Source: CAYMZZ01 sp044463125 (GTDB taxonomy: Bacteria; Bacteroidota; Bacteroidia; Chitinophagales; Chitinophagaceae). Taken from it: a stretch of DNA of 64,000 bases. The position numbers and the translations under genes were made by a program. Location: the NCBI GenBank assembly GCA_044463125.1, contig JBIQMS010000026.1, positions 3,970-67,969 on the forward strand. The letters are read 5' to 3'. Each line of letters begins with the position of its first letter. The stretch's first letter is position 1. Shown piece after piece: positions 23,676-33,457 of the stretch. Under the pieces are notes generated by a model, which had not been told where the DNA came from, did not search any database, and saw nothing but the letters and a program-made list of their open reading frames with translations.

Positions 23676-24842
23676 TTACTTCTCGTAGTTTTGTGTGTAG
23701 GCTGCTTCGCTACCACGAAGGGATACCCAAAAATTACCCACAGATCCCTGCGTTAAATAATTCCGGTCGAATTTCCATCCCCAATCCCATTGACTGCCGT
23801 TATTGGCTTCGAAATTGATTGTGCGGTATTCTACGGTGCTGGGATATTGTCCGTCCTGGCCCGCCGGATCGCCAAAGTTGGAATTCAACCACTGGTCGCG
23901 ATCGCCCGCACCTTCATCTATCACCATCAAATATTTGTAACGCTCTTCAAAGCCCCAGGGCATTTGCGTATAGTTTACGGTCAGTCCGTCTATACGCCAC
24001 ACGCCATTGCTGGTATAGGGTAGTGTGGCCCAGAAAGTGTTGCCGGCGCAATACCAGAGTTTTATTTCTTTCACTTCAGCATAGCTGGCGTTGATATTGT
24101 TGAAGTCCATTCGTATCCGCATAATCTTATCGGCGCCGGTAAACTCCGACTCCCCATTCATGCCAATCGCCTGAATGCCGTTGTCGTCAAAAATATAATA
24201 CGATTTGGGTGTACCCGTGGTGCCATCTACAAAGTGGTAGGTGCCCGCTTTCAGTTTACTGTATATTTCAAATACGCCCGGTTCTATTTGGCGCATCTTT
24301 AAGGCATTGGCCAGTACATCTCCACCTTCTGTAGCGCTGCCTGTGAGGTATAGGTTGCCGGGGAGAACATCAAATCCACCTGGTCGTTCCAGTTCCAGTA
24401 TTTTCGACATACTGGCTATTTTCACGTTCGTACCCTTGGAGGCCAGTACAGTCCATTTGAACTTTTTCTTCTCAAAGAATGCAGAGCCACCTAACTCAGC
24501 GATTCGGTTCAGGTCGCCATGCGTAAGTGTAAGGCGGTTGTTTACTCCTTTATTATCCGATACTACTTTATAGAATGGTTGACTGAAATCACCATTCTCC
24601 TGGTCAAAGGCCACTTCATAGAGCACCAGCGACCCGTCGGCCGCTTTGGCCTGCTCCCATTCGAATACCACGGTTTGTCCGGATGCCGGCTTCAGCAATA
24701 TCGATTCGTTATCAACAGGAGTAAAGAGGTTCGTAACCTCGGTAAGGTTCATGTTGATGTCGCGCTCATCTTTGCTGCACTTTGTAAAAAGTAAACTGAT
24801 AAGTGTGACGGCGAGAAAGGTTTTAGTTACCATATGTTTCAT
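23676..24842 (-). CDS. SusE-type glycan-binding lipoprotein
   Basis: About 388 residues with a signal peptide and lipobox F-T-K-C. The N-terminal region after the lipid Cys (about 30-165) has the SusE immunoglobulin-like pattern (V-x-F-x-W...Y-x-V-x-F-D). The C-terminal part (170-388) contains two binding-module-like segments beginning L-Y-L-T-G-S-A and rich in Trp and Tyr. It lies between susD and the GH76 gene, the usual position of surface glycan-binding proteins. It probably holds mannan near the transporter; specificity is inferred from the operon. Confidence 0.85.
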   Translation of the reverse strand: MKHMVTKTFLAVTLISLLFTKCSKDERDINMNLTEVTNLFTPVDNESILLKPASGQTVVFEWEQAKAADGSLVLYEVAFDQENGDFSQPFYKVVSDNKGVNNRLTLTHGDLNRIAELGGSAFFEKKKFKWTVLASKGTNVKIASMSKILELERPGGFDVLPGNLYLTGSATEGGDVLANALKMRQIEPGVFEIYSKLKAGTYHFVDGTTGTPKSYYIFDDNGIQAIGMNGESEFTGADKIMRIRMDFNNINASYAEVKEIKLWYCAGNTFWATLPYTSNGVWRIDGLTVNYTQMPWGFEERYKYLMVIDEGAGDRDQWLNSNFGDPAGQDGQYPSTVEYRTINFEANNGSQWDWGWKFDRNYLTQGSVGNFWVSLRGSEAAYTQNYEK

Positions 24843-24859
24843 AGCAATCATTTTAGTGG

Positions 24860-26485
24860 TTAGTAGCCATTATTCTGGGTTAGGTTTTTGTTTAATGCGC
24901 GTTCGGAGGGTGGTATGGGCCACAGGTAATGTTTTTGTGGATCAAACTGGCGAAGCTGTACACGCAGGTAGCCATTGTCGGTGGCGGGGTCGCCATATTT
25001 TGCCCCGTGCGCCCATCCATTCATGACGGTTTCTGCAATCTTCCATCTACGTATATCGTCGATGCGCAATCCTTCCATTGCGAATTCAGCTCTTCGCTCA
25101 TTGCGGATGATATCTGTCATACCCGCATTACCAGGATAGTTCAACGCAGCCGCATCCGTAAATCCGGCCCTTTCCCTTATCGGACGAATGGTTTGATTCC
25201 AGACACTTTCTGTCATCCCACCCAGCGCATCTTTTGCCTCGGCATACATCAGCAATACTTCGGCATATCGGATCAGATAGAGGTTGAGTCCGGAACTGAT
25301 GCCCGGGGCATTGGATTGAGGGTCCCAATATTTGCGCCAGTAATAGCCGGTAGCGGTACCCTGACCGGCAGGACTGTATTCATTCGCGGTTTGGCCGGCC
25401 GGGGCTGAACCGGGTTCGATATAGATGGTTTGTACACTCCCGTCGCGATTCTGCCATTGATAATTGTGGTAAACAATGGTGGCGGTCAGTCGCGGATCGC
25501 GATTGGAATAGGGATCATTCTCATCGTATCCGGAACCTGCTTCATTGATAGCTTTTCCATTCAGCATGACATAACTGTTCACCAGTTCCTGTGTGGGCGA
25601 CAGATTATTGCTTCTGGCTCCAGCGGAAATGGGTGCAAAATCTATGTACTCGCCCCAAACGCGCAGGTTGGGAACAAACTGAAGGGCCAGAATGGTTTCA
25701 TTGTTTTTCCGGTTCACCGTGTTGTTGCTAAAGAGATCGCTATAGGAACCTACCAGACTGTAAGTGCCGTTGGCTGCCTGGTTATTGATGAGCTGTTCGC
25801 AAATGCTCACCACTTCAGCCATTCTGTTGCCTTCGTACAGCAGGGCGCGTGCTTTTAAGGCGAGTGCGGCACCTTTGGTGATCCTGCCATTGTCGGCATC
25901 GGCATACTCATCATTGGTCGGCAGGGCCGCGGCGGCGGCATCCAGCTCATCCAGAATAAACGCCAGTACTTCTGTCCGTGGAGATCGGCTGATGGTCTTT
26001 GCTTCATCGGGTGTAATATCCTGCTTCAGCAAGGGCACATCGCCCCACCATTTCATCAGGTTGAAATGATGCCAGGCACGGATGAACCGTACCTCCGCCT
26101 TCATCCGATTCTTGATGGTCTCGCTCAGGGTTTCGTTCTGGTCTACATTCCCCAAAAACAGGTTGCACGATTTAATGCCGGCATAATAACCCGCCCATTC
26201 ATTTTGAAAGCGGGGAAGTGAGCTGGTGAAATTGCCGCTGGCAATCGCGTCCGGCTGACCCGAATTGATGCCGAGTTTGGTAAATGCGTTGTCGGATAGG
26301 GCTTCGTTGTAAAACAGCGGCTGACTCGAATAAATACTCATGTAAACATTGTTCAGCGCATTGTTTACATTTTGTGAAGATTGCCAGAAAGTTAATTCCG
26401 TATAGCGATCCACCGGCGCCAAATCCAGCTTTTTGCAGGAAGCGAAAGTGACCGTGAAAGCGATTAGGATAATTATATTTTTCAT
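24860..26485 (-). CDS. SusD/RagB outer-membrane lipoprotein
   Basis: About 541 residues. Signal peptide with lipobox F-A-S-C at the N-terminus, followed by L-D-L-A-P-V-D-R. The SusD N-terminal TPR region spans about 60-320, including A-E-V-R-F-I-R-A-W-H-H-F-N-L. The RagB C-terminal domain contains Y-L-I-R-Y-A-E-V-L-L-M-Y-A-E-A and N-E-R-R-A-E-F-A-M-E-G-L-R-I-D-D-I-R-R-W, and the protein ends L-W-P-I-P...N-N-G-Y. It caps the SusC barrel and binds incoming oligosaccharides. The start at 26485 was chosen for the signal peptide. The SusC stop lies 23 bases upstream. Confidence 0.95.
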   Translation of the reverse strand: MKNIIILIAFTVTFASCKKLDLAPVDRYTELTFWQSSQNVNNALNNVYMSIYSSQPLFYNEALSDNAFTKLGINSGQPDAIASGNFTSSLPRFQNEWAGYYAGIKSCNLFLGNVDQNETLSETIKNRMKAEVRFIRAWHHFNLMKWWGDVPLLKQDITPDEAKTISRSPRTEVLAFILDELDAAAAALPTNDEYADADNGRITKGAALALKARALLYEGNRMAEVVSICEQLINNQAANGTYSLVGSYSDLFSNNTVNRKNNETILALQFVPNLRVWGEYIDFAPISAGARSNNLSPTQELVNSYVMLNGKAINEAGSGYDENDPYSNRDPRLTATIVYHNYQWQNRDGSVQTIYIEPGSAPAGQTANEYSPAGQGTATGYYWRKYWDPQSNAPGISSGLNLYLIRYAEVLLMYAEAKDALGGMTESVWNQTIRPIRERAGFTDAAALNYPGNAGMTDIIRNERRAEFAMEGLRIDDIRRWKIAETVMNGWAHGAKYGDPATDNGYLRVQLRQFDPQKHYLWPIPPSERALNKNLTQNNGY

Positions 26486-26508
26486 AACGCAAATCGTTGT
26501 GTGGTTCA

Positions 26509-29500
26509 TCAAAATGTGACATCTAATCCAAATCCATAAAATACCGGCAGAGGATAAGCCCTGGCGCTATTTGCACCGGTATTGAAACCGGTATTGTTGT
26601 CAAACTCCGTAATCTCCGGATCAAAGAAGTCGAGTTTGCTAAGCGTGATAAGATTTTGACCGGTGAGGTAGAATCTTGCTTTCTTAATGCCCGCCTTCAT
26701 GGTAATGGCCTGTGGAATGGTATATCCAATCTGCACATTTTTTAATCGCGCATAAGCCGCATCAAACAGGTAGATATCTGAGCCGGTTCTATAGTTGTTG
26801 GTATTGGAAGGTGAACCCGCTTCGGCCAGGCGCGGATATTTCGCGTCGGGATTCGTGGGGGTCCAGTAGTCGGTCTGGTGCCTGTACATGGTGCCACCAT
26901 AGCCAAAATGGAAGGGTTCCACCAGTTCGCCACGCAGCATCGCATCCCTTTTACCAACGCCCTGTATAAATACCTGCACATCAAATCCCTTGAAATTGGC
27001 GGTATAGGTAAAGCCGAATGTGTAGCGTGGAAATGGATTACCAAGAATAAACTTGTCGTTGTCGTCGATAATACCATCTTTATTCCGATCTACAAACTGG
27101 ATATCGCCAGGTACCAGGGTGCTGCCCACAAATTTGGGCGCGTTGGTGATATCGTCGAGCGTCTGGATATATCCATTGCGACGATAACCTTGATAAACAG
27201 TGATGGGATAGCCAATTCTTCTTGCCAGTTCAAATTCTTCCCTGCGTTCCACCTGTTCGGTGGCGCCGGAGGTAAGCGCGAGTAATTCGTTCAGGTTGTC
27301 GGCCACATTCACACTGAAACTGTGCGAGAAAATTTTTCCACGCAGATGATAGGTGGCTTTCACTTCCCAACCCCGGTTTTTCACTTTGGCTACGTTGTAG
27401 TCGGGAAACCCGGCACCGAATATCTGCGGTACATCTCTCCGGGTATAAAGAATGTCGCTGGTGGTCTTATCAAAATAGTCGTAAGAGATTTCAAGCTTAC
27501 GGTTAAATAATATGGCATCGCCACCAATATTCAGGGTTGTAGCTTTTTCCCAGGTAAGATTGGGATTGCCCAGCAGGAAACCCGCGCCACCCACGGGCGA
27601 ACCATTAAAACCATAAGCATTGGGGAAATTGAAATAAGTGGTCTGGTATTGATAGGCATTCACATTCTGATTACCCAGTACGCCGTAGGATGTACGGATC
27701 TTCAGATCATTTAACCAGCCTCTTGTTCCATCCATGAAAGCTTCCTGGCTCACACGCCAGGCTGCCGCAACGGATGGGAAAAATCCCCAGCGACTATCTT
27801 TGGCAAACTTGGAAGAACCATCGTAGCGGAAATTGAATTCCGCGAAATATTTGCCACTGAAATTATAGCCGGCCCTACCAAACACCGAATTGATACTCGT
27901 TTCATTGGTGCCCTGGTTGGCATTATACGATGCGCTTTCGCTGATGATAGTTCCAGTAGTGGGTGTACCCAGGTTGGGATCGGTCAGTGTTTTGGTGATC
28001 CGGTTCTGCTCCGATTTAAAGGATTCGTTGGCACCACCTACCAAAGCATTAAAGGAGTGCTCTCCGAAGGATTTGTTGTATTCCGCTAGGAGCTGCAGGT
28101 TGGTGAAAATTGATTTGTAGTTATCGTCATAAACTTCGCGATCATTACCATACACACCTCCCGGCTGGAAATTAATTTGCAGCCTTCTTCCAAAACTATG
28201 GTTGGCGCGAATGGTTCCGCCAAATACAGCGCGGATCTTGAAGTCGTTCGTTACCGCAAATTCTGCATTAATGTTGCCAAAAACTTCATCATTGTCGTTT
28301 CTGCGGTAGCCACCTTTTTCCAGTATGCCTTTGGGGTTGAATTCAGAAGAGACGGGGTTCGTGAGGTAGTTGCCCAGGCTGTCGGTAAAGGAATAATAAA
28401 GGGGAACACGTCCAGCGTCTACAATCAAAGTGCTGGCAGTAGAGGAATGATCCCTCCCCATTACTTTGGCATAACTGAGTATGGCATTCAACTTTAGTTT
28501 GCCGATCTCCGTCATTTGGTTTAGGCGCACATTATAGCGTTTATAACCCAGGCCATCGCCTATGAAATTGTTTTCCTGGTTCAGGTAACCCAGACTTATC
28601 AGATAGGTAGAATGATCTGAGCCACCACTGATGCTAAGGTTATGCGTTTGTTGCGGCGCATCGCGAAGGATATTGTCGAGTCGCCAGTCCCCATCGCCTC
28701 TTTCTGCGAATGCCCGGATTTGATCGGGTGTAAAACTGGGCTGCAGTCCGGAATTGGCCAGCGACTCATTTTTGTAATAGGCGTTCTCCCAGGCATGCAC
28801 GGGCTGATAAGTAACGCGGGGGCTTTGTATGCCATAGATACCGTTGTATCGAACGGTAGCTTTTTCATTCTTCTTTCCTTTACGCGTGGTGATCAGGATA
28901 ACTCCGTTGGCCGAACGGGATCCATAGATAGCCGCTGAACCTGCATCTTTCAGTATCGAAATGTTTTCAATATCATTAGGGTTAAGCAGGTTGATATCGC
29001 CACCCGGTATTCCATCAATCACTACCAGCGGCGTATTGTCGCCCAGTGTACCCAGTCCACGAATGTTCAGGTTTACACCCTGGCCCGGTTCAAAATTGCG
29101 CTGCTGGATGATGAGGTTAGGTGACACGCCCTGCATGGCCTGTAATACATTCGCCACTGGTCTGCCTTCGATGGCCTTGCTCGAGATGCCGTCTACAGCA
29201 CCGGTAACGGAGCTGCGTCTTTGCGTGCCATATCCTACTACCACCACATCTTCCAGTAGTGTCTCCATTTTCTTAAGGGAGATGCTTACCGTTTTCCGAC
29301 CATTTACCGCCACTTCTATATTTTCATAACCAACGATGGAGAAAGCCAGAACGGGATCAGTCAGGTTATCCGGCAATAAAAGGCTGTAGTTCCCATTGGA
29401 GTTGGTGGTAGTGCCAATGCTTGTTCCCTTTACGGTAACGCTCACACTGGGAATGGGTAAGCCGTTTTCATCGGTAATTTTCCCCGTAATGATCTTGTCG

Positions 29501-29988
29501 GGCTGGCCTGTCTTTTGCGATAACTGGCCTTTAGCTTGTGTGTAAGCCTGAAGTGAATTGATATTCTGTGCGTCAAATTTTCCACCAGATCGACCACGAA
29601 GTATAATTTTATCGTTGATGATTTCCGCGCTGATATTGGCCATTCTCGACAGCGCGTCCAGAATATTCGGTAGTGGTTCGTTTTTTACTTCGAGTGAAAT
29701 GCGTTGGGCCGCATTCACGTCATCGTCCGAATAAACAAATACATACTGGATCTGCTTTTCGATCTTCGCCAGCACAGCAGAAAGCTTTTCATTCTTCGCT
29801 TTTAGGGTAACGCGTTCCTCCTGCTTTTGTGGGTCCGGAGTTTGTACATACTTCCTGTTGCCGGCAAAGCTAACCTGCGCGTGCAGGGAGAAGCAGGTCG
29901 CCAGCATCAGGATACCTGCAAGCAATTGTCTGGGATTTTTCCTGCATACCTTTCCGATCCGGATGCAGGATAGTTTTGTTTTTTTCAT
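26509..29988 (-). CDS. SusC/RagA transporter with STN signalling domain
   Basis: About 1159 residues. After the signal peptide comes an STN (secretin/TonB short N-terminal) domain at about 60-130, which relays substrate occupancy to a FecR anti-sigma factor. A carboxypeptidase-like domain follows (about 165-240), then the SusC signature V-V-V-G-Y-G-T-Q and the plug (about 250-370, G-A-x-G-A-A-I-Y-G-type A-A-I-Y-G-S-R-S-A-N-G-V). The barrel ends G-L-D-V-T-F. ATG at 29988 is preferred to TTG at 29997. Its gene follows FecR by 22 bases, fitting a trans-envelope circuit: mannan oligosaccharide - SusC STN - FecR - ECF sigma. Confidence 0.96.
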   Translation of the reverse strand: MKKTKLSCIRIGKVCRKNPRQLLAGILMLATCFSLHAQVSFAGNRKYVQTPDPQKQEERVTLKAKNEKLSAVLAKIEKQIQYVFVYSDDDVNAAQRISLEVKNEPLPNILDALSRMANISAEIINDKIILRGRSGGKFDAQNINSLQAYTQAKGQLSQKTGQPDKIITGKITDENGLPIPSVSVTVKGTSIGTTTNSNGNYSLLLPDNLTDPVLAFSIVGYENIEVAVNGRKTVSISLKKMETLLEDVVVVGYGTQRRSSVTGAVDGISSKAIEGRPVANVLQAMQGVSPNLIIQQRNFEPGQGVNLNIRGLGTLGDNTPLVVIDGIPGGDINLLNPNDIENISILKDAGSAAIYGSRSANGVILITTRKGKKNEKATVRYNGIYGIQSPRVTYQPVHAWENAYYKNESLANSGLQPSFTPDQIRAFAERGDGDWRLDNILRDAPQQTHNLSISGGSDHSTYLISLGYLNQENNFIGDGLGYKRYNVRLNQMTEIGKLKLNAILSYAKVMGRDHSSTASTLIVDAGRVPLYYSFTDSLGNYLTNPVSSEFNPKGILEKGGYRRNDNDEVFGNINAEFAVTNDFKIRAVFGGTIRANHSFGRRLQINFQPGGVYGNDREVYDDNYKSIFTNLQLLAEYNKSFGEHSFNALVGGANESFKSEQNRITKTLTDPNLGTPTTGTIISESASYNANQGTNETSINSVFGRAGYNFSGKYFAEFNFRYDGSSKFAKDSRWGFFPSVAAAWRVSQEAFMDGTRGWLNDLKIRTSYGVLGNQNVNAYQYQTTYFNFPNAYGFNGSPVGGAGFLLGNPNLTWEKATTLNIGGDAILFNRKLEISYDYFDKTTSDILYTRRDVPQIFGAGFPDYNVAKVKNRGWEVKATYHLRGKIFSHSFSVNVADNLNELLALTSGATEQVERREEFELARRIGYPITVYQGYRRNGYIQTLDDITNAPKFVGSTLVPGDIQFVDRNKDGIIDDNDKFILGNPFPRYTFGFTYTANFKGFDVQVFIQGVGKRDAMLRGELVEPFHFGYGGTMYRHQTDYWTPTNPDAKYPRLAEAGSPSNTNNYRTGSDIYLFDAAYARLKNVQIGYTIPQAITMKAGIKKARFYLTGQNLITLSKLDFFDPEITEFDNNTGFNTGANSARAYPLPVFYGFGLDVTF

Positions 29989-30010
29989 GAGCGGCAATCG
30001 TTTTGGTCGA

Positions 30011-31045
30011 TTAGTTAATCACCCGGGATGAAATGAGAATCTGTTCGTCTGAAATTTTATAGTGGAAGAATTTCGTTTTGGCGAGATAATACAGTATTTC
30101 AGGGAGGGTGTTATTCTCGAAAGAACCAGTAAGGCGATAGCCCGCTGTTTCCTGGTCGAGGAAAACAACTCTTTTCCCGAAGTTTCTTTCCAGTGCTATG
30201 GCAATGTCTTCAAAAAGCATGGAACGGAAAATCAGTTTGCCTTCTATCCAGGCCTTGTCTTCTTCGCTGGCTGTGCTGGTTGTGGTGGCCAGTTCCGTTT
30301 TTAGTTCGTATACCACTTTCTTGTTGGGGGTTAGAAAAATGGTATCGGCCTGAATTTTTTTCTTTGATCGGGGTATGAAAGCCACTTTCCCGGTTGCAAC
30401 GGAAGTTTCCACCACTTCTTCATCATCATAGGCTTTTACGTTGAAGGAGGTTCCCAGTACCTGTATGGTGCCATTGGCCAGGTGAATGATGAAAGGTTTT
30501 TCCGGATTTTTCTCTATGTCGAAAAATGCTTCTCCATTAAGAAATACTTCGCGGGTGTTACCGGTAAATTTTGCCGGATATTGAATCTTGCTATCCGCAT
30601 TCAGCCAGATTTTGCTTCCGTCGGAAAGCGCAATACTGCTCTTTACGCCTTTGGCGTTGAGTTTTTGAACAAGGTCAGTTGACGGATTCTCGGCATTTGG
30701 GTTAGTGAATAACCAGTAGCCGCCTATGGCCAGCGTAAGCAGCAGGGTAAGAGTTGCAGCAATTCGGAGAAACAAATAGAGGGGTCTGACGCGACGCGGC
30801 GAATCTACCGACTGACTGGTTTCGTCGAGGCCAATTTGCTGAAACATTTTCTTCAGGGCCAATTCAGTGCCGGCGTTTTGCTGCTGGCTTTCCTGCTCCC
30901 AGTATTTTTGAAGTAAAGCCAGTTCCTCTTTTAAGGAGGGGTTCTTACGGATCATATCCGCCAGTTCATTCAGTTCTTCCGCACTGGCCTCGCCGGCCAG
31001 TTTTCGTGTCACCAATAATAAAAATTGCTTGTCGTGCTGCTGCAT
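30011..31045 (-). CDS. FecR-family anti-sigma factor
   Basis: A 344-residue single-span inner-membrane protein. The N-terminal cytoplasmic part (about 1-95) contains the sigma-binding A-S-x-E-E-x-x-x-L region. One hydrophobic segment lies near 97-117. The periplasmic part has the FecR beta-strand motifs L-x-D-G-S-x-I-W-L-N-A-x-S, R-E-V-x-L-x-G-E-A-F-F-D-I and L-G-T-S-F-N-V-K-A-Y, followed by the DUF4974 domain (about 265-344) that contacts the STN domain of SusC. It should hold the ECF sigma encoded 67 bases upstream until a signal arrives. Confidence 0.95.
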   Translation of the reverse strand: MQQHDKQFLLLVTRKLAGEASAEELNELADMIRKNPSLKEELALLQKYWEQESQQQNAGTELALKKMFQQIGLDETSQSVDSPRRVRPLYLFLRIAATLTLLLTLAIGGYWLFTNPNAENPSTDLVQKLNAKGVKSSIALSDGSKIWLNADSKIQYPAKFTGNTREVFLNGEAFFDIEKNPEKPFIIHLANGTIQVLGTSFNVKAYDDEEVVETSVATGKVAFIPRSKKKIQADTIFLTPNKKVVYELKTELATTTSTASEEDKAWIEGKLIFRSMLFEDIAIALERNFGKRVVFLDQETAGYRLTGSFENNTLPEILYYLAKTKFFHYKISDEQILISSRVIN

Positions 31046-31112
31046 AGTTTGGCGGTATTACACTAAGGACAATGATTCCTGCAGGATTACTTACAGGCTT
31101 TCAATTAAAAAG

Positions 31113-31730
31113 TCAGAGGAAAGAGAAGAAGCTTAGCAGGAATGGAGGAAGCTTTGGCTTCTTTTTTTCAGGTTTGGCGGCCATGGGCCTTACCAGGGTT
31201 TGCAGTTTTTTGATGGCCCGGAAAAGTTGTGTTTCCACGGTTCGGGGAGATATGCCCAGGATTTCCGCCACTTCCTTATAGCGGAATCCATCTTCCTTAA
31301 TAAGCTTGAAAACCGTTCGGCATTGATCCGGCAGGCCATCAATGGCCTGGCTCAGGCGAAATGAAATTTCTTTCCATTCGAGCTGCTGCTCGGGATCATC
31401 GCGGTTCACAAGGCTTGCAGCCCCATCGGCGTTCTCAACGGCCACATGCAAGTGCGAATATTTTTTGAGATAATTGAGCGCGTGATTTTTTACGGAAACG
31501 AAAAGGTAGGTAGATAGGTTGTCGATTTCAGGCAGAAACTCCCTCCGGCTCCAGAGTTTAACGAATACATCGTTGGTAATTTCTTCCGCGGCTTCTTTTA
31601 CGTGAACATATTGCAGGGCAAAGTTGAGCAGTCCCGGATAGAGCAGCCGGAAAAGGGAAGCAAAAGCTTGTTGGTCTCCGTTCGCGATGCCACGCTGCAA
31701 ATTTTTTATTTGTACTTCATCTGGCCTCAT
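31113..31730 (-). CDS. ECF RNA polymerase sigma factor
   Basis: A 205-residue sigma-70 family factor of the Bacteroidota expansion type. Region 2 (about 20-90) includes the E-E-I-T-N-D-V-F-V-K-L-W motif. Region 4 (about 125-185) has L-P-x-Q-C-R-x-V-F-x-L and the helix-turn-helix Y-K-E-V-A-E-I-L-G-I-S-x-R-T-V-E-T-Q. A basic-hydrophobic tail follows. It is sandwiched between GH125 and FecR with short gaps, so it controls an operon it is itself part of, which implies positive autoregulation. Confidence 0.96.
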   Translation of the reverse strand: MRPDEVQIKNLQRGIANGDQQAFASLFRLLYPGLLNFALQYVHVKEAAEEITNDVFVKLWSRREFLPEIDNLSTYLFVSVKNHALNYLKKYSHLHVAVENADGAASLVNRDDPEQQLEWKEISFRLSQAIDGLPDQCRTVFKLIKEDGFRYKEVAEILGISPRTVETQLFRAIKKLQTLVRPMAAKPEKKKPKLPPFLLSFFSFL

Positions 31731-31754
31731 GAGTTCGCTGTTAAATGTAGGGCT

Positions 31755-33176
31755 TTATTGCAAGAGCTGTTTCTTTTCACGATAGGTTTTGAGCACAAAT
31801 TCTCCAAAGAGTGTGTTGGCCCAGGCAAACCATTTACGGGTAAATTGTTTCGCATCATCTTTATGAAAAGCTTCATGCATAAAACCCGTGTTGCCATGTG
31901 TTGACTGTAATAATTGCAGGCAATCCCGGATTTCCTTATCACTGTTGGATGTGAGTCCTCTGATCACAATGCTGATGGGCCAGATCATATCCACACCCAC
32001 GTGGGGGCCTCCAATTCCTTCGCCCGCTTTGCCCTTGAAAAAGAACGGATTTGCTTCACTCAGTAATAGGCGACGGGTATTGAGATATACCGGATCCGTT
32101 TTTTTGAGGGCATCCAGGTAGGGCAGGGCCAGCAGGCTGGGCACATTTGCATCGTCCATCAGGTTATAGCTTCCAAGGCCGTTTACTTCATAAGCATATA
32201 CTTTTCCGAAATCAGGATGCACGGTGGTAGCATATTTTTGTAATGCCGCCTCCACCTCTTTGGCCAGTTCAGTGCAGGCATTGGCGGTGGCGACATCCTG
32301 ATGAATGCGGTTAAGCATTTCAGCGGCCTGCCGGAGGCTGGTGACTGCAAAGAAATTAGAAGGAATCAGAAAGGGGAAAATGGTAGCATCGTCGCTGGGG
32401 CGAAACATGGAAAATATTAATCCCACGGGTTTGCAGGGATAGCCATAACCAGCAAGCGGCACACCATCGGTAGCCCAGGAAGTAGTGCGTTCAAATTTGT
32501 AAGGGCCTTTATCCGTCTTCCGTTGTTGTTCCCGGAATGTGCGAACGATTAATTGTATGGACGATTGCCACTTCGCATCGAAGGGGCTTTGGTCGCCAGT
32601 AGTTTTCCAGTAGTGATAGGCGAGCCTGATTGGGTAGCAAAGGCTGTCTATCTCCCATTTCCTTTCATGGATGCCCGGCTTCATATCCGTATGATCGGTC
32701 TTCCATTCACCCTGCTTGCTTCTGTCTTTATAAAAGGCGTTGGCGTAAGGATCATATAGGATATTATCGGTCTGACGATTGATGACACCGGCAATGAGTT
32801 GCCGCAGTCGATCGTCTTCCTTCATCAGGGAAAGATAGGGCCATACCTGCGCGGTACTGTCGCGCAACCACATGGCATCAATGTCGCCCGTTATTACATA
32901 AGTATCGGGTCGGTTGTTTACGATAGAAAAATCAACAGTGGTATCGAGTGTATTGGGAAAACAGTTGCCAAAAAGCCAGGCGAGTTCCTTGTTGGGAATG
33001 GAAGTTTCAATCTGGCGGATGATTTTTTCAACAGCCGGGCTGTTGAATTTTCGATCGGCCAGGGGTGTACGCACCAGGGGAAACTCATTTGAGGAGGCGA
33101 GCACCCAATTGGGCACTAAAAGGCTGGTTGACAGGGCCGCAGACGATTGTAGGAAATGCAGTCGGTTCATAAGCAT
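31755..33176 (-). CDS. GH125 exo-alpha-1,6-mannosidase
   Basis: A 473-residue GH125 enzyme with an N-terminal export signal (about 1-27, ending V-L-A-S-S). An alternative start two codons later (33170) is equally possible. The family motif T-G-D-I-D-A-M-W-L-R-D-S-T-A-Q is at about residues 95-109, and C-Y-P-I-R-L, T-S-W-A-x-D and G-P-H-V-G-V-D-M-I-W-P follow in the expected order. GH125 enzymes are metal-independent, inverting exo-mannosidases on alpha-1,6-linked mannose. It is the first gene of the mannan operon, 24 bases before the sigma factor, and complements the endo-acting GH76. Confidence 0.94.
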   Translation of the reverse strand: MLMNRLHFLQSSAALSTSLLVPNWVLASSNEFPLVRTPLADRKFNSPAVEKIIRQIETSIPNKELAWLFGNCFPNTLDTTVDFSIVNNRPDTYVITGDIDAMWLRDSTAQVWPYLSLMKEDDRLRQLIAGVINRQTDNILYDPYANAFYKDRSKQGEWKTDHTDMKPGIHERKWEIDSLCYPIRLAYHYWKTTGDQSPFDAKWQSSIQLIVRTFREQQRKTDKGPYKFERTTSWATDGVPLAGYGYPCKPVGLIFSMFRPSDDATIFPFLIPSNFFAVTSLRQAAEMLNRIHQDVATANACTELAKEVEAALQKYATTVHPDFGKVYAYEVNGLGSYNLMDDANVPSLLALPYLDALKKTDPVYLNTRRLLLSEANPFFFKGKAGEGIGGPHVGVDMIWPISIVIRGLTSNSDKEIRDCLQLLQSTHGNTGFMHEAFHKDDAKQFTRKWFAWANTLFGEFVLKTYREKKQLLQ

Positions 33177-33457
33177 GCAGTCGTATTCATATAGGACAAC
33201 GGAAATGATGAGATTACTTACAGGCCTATATTATAAATTCTTTTTGCATCCAGTTTGAGTAATAGCAGTGCAGGGATGTTCTCTCCACGCAAAAGCCCAA
33301 CCCAGGCTTACAAAATCCCACACCGGGGCATCCTGAACATTTTTATTCCCGCATATCGGTAATTTTAGTTTTAGGATAATTGTTAAAACGACAGTTATTT
33401 TTCGGACGGCTATTAACAGCATTTACATCGTATCTGAACCAAACAATAAGTATGTAT

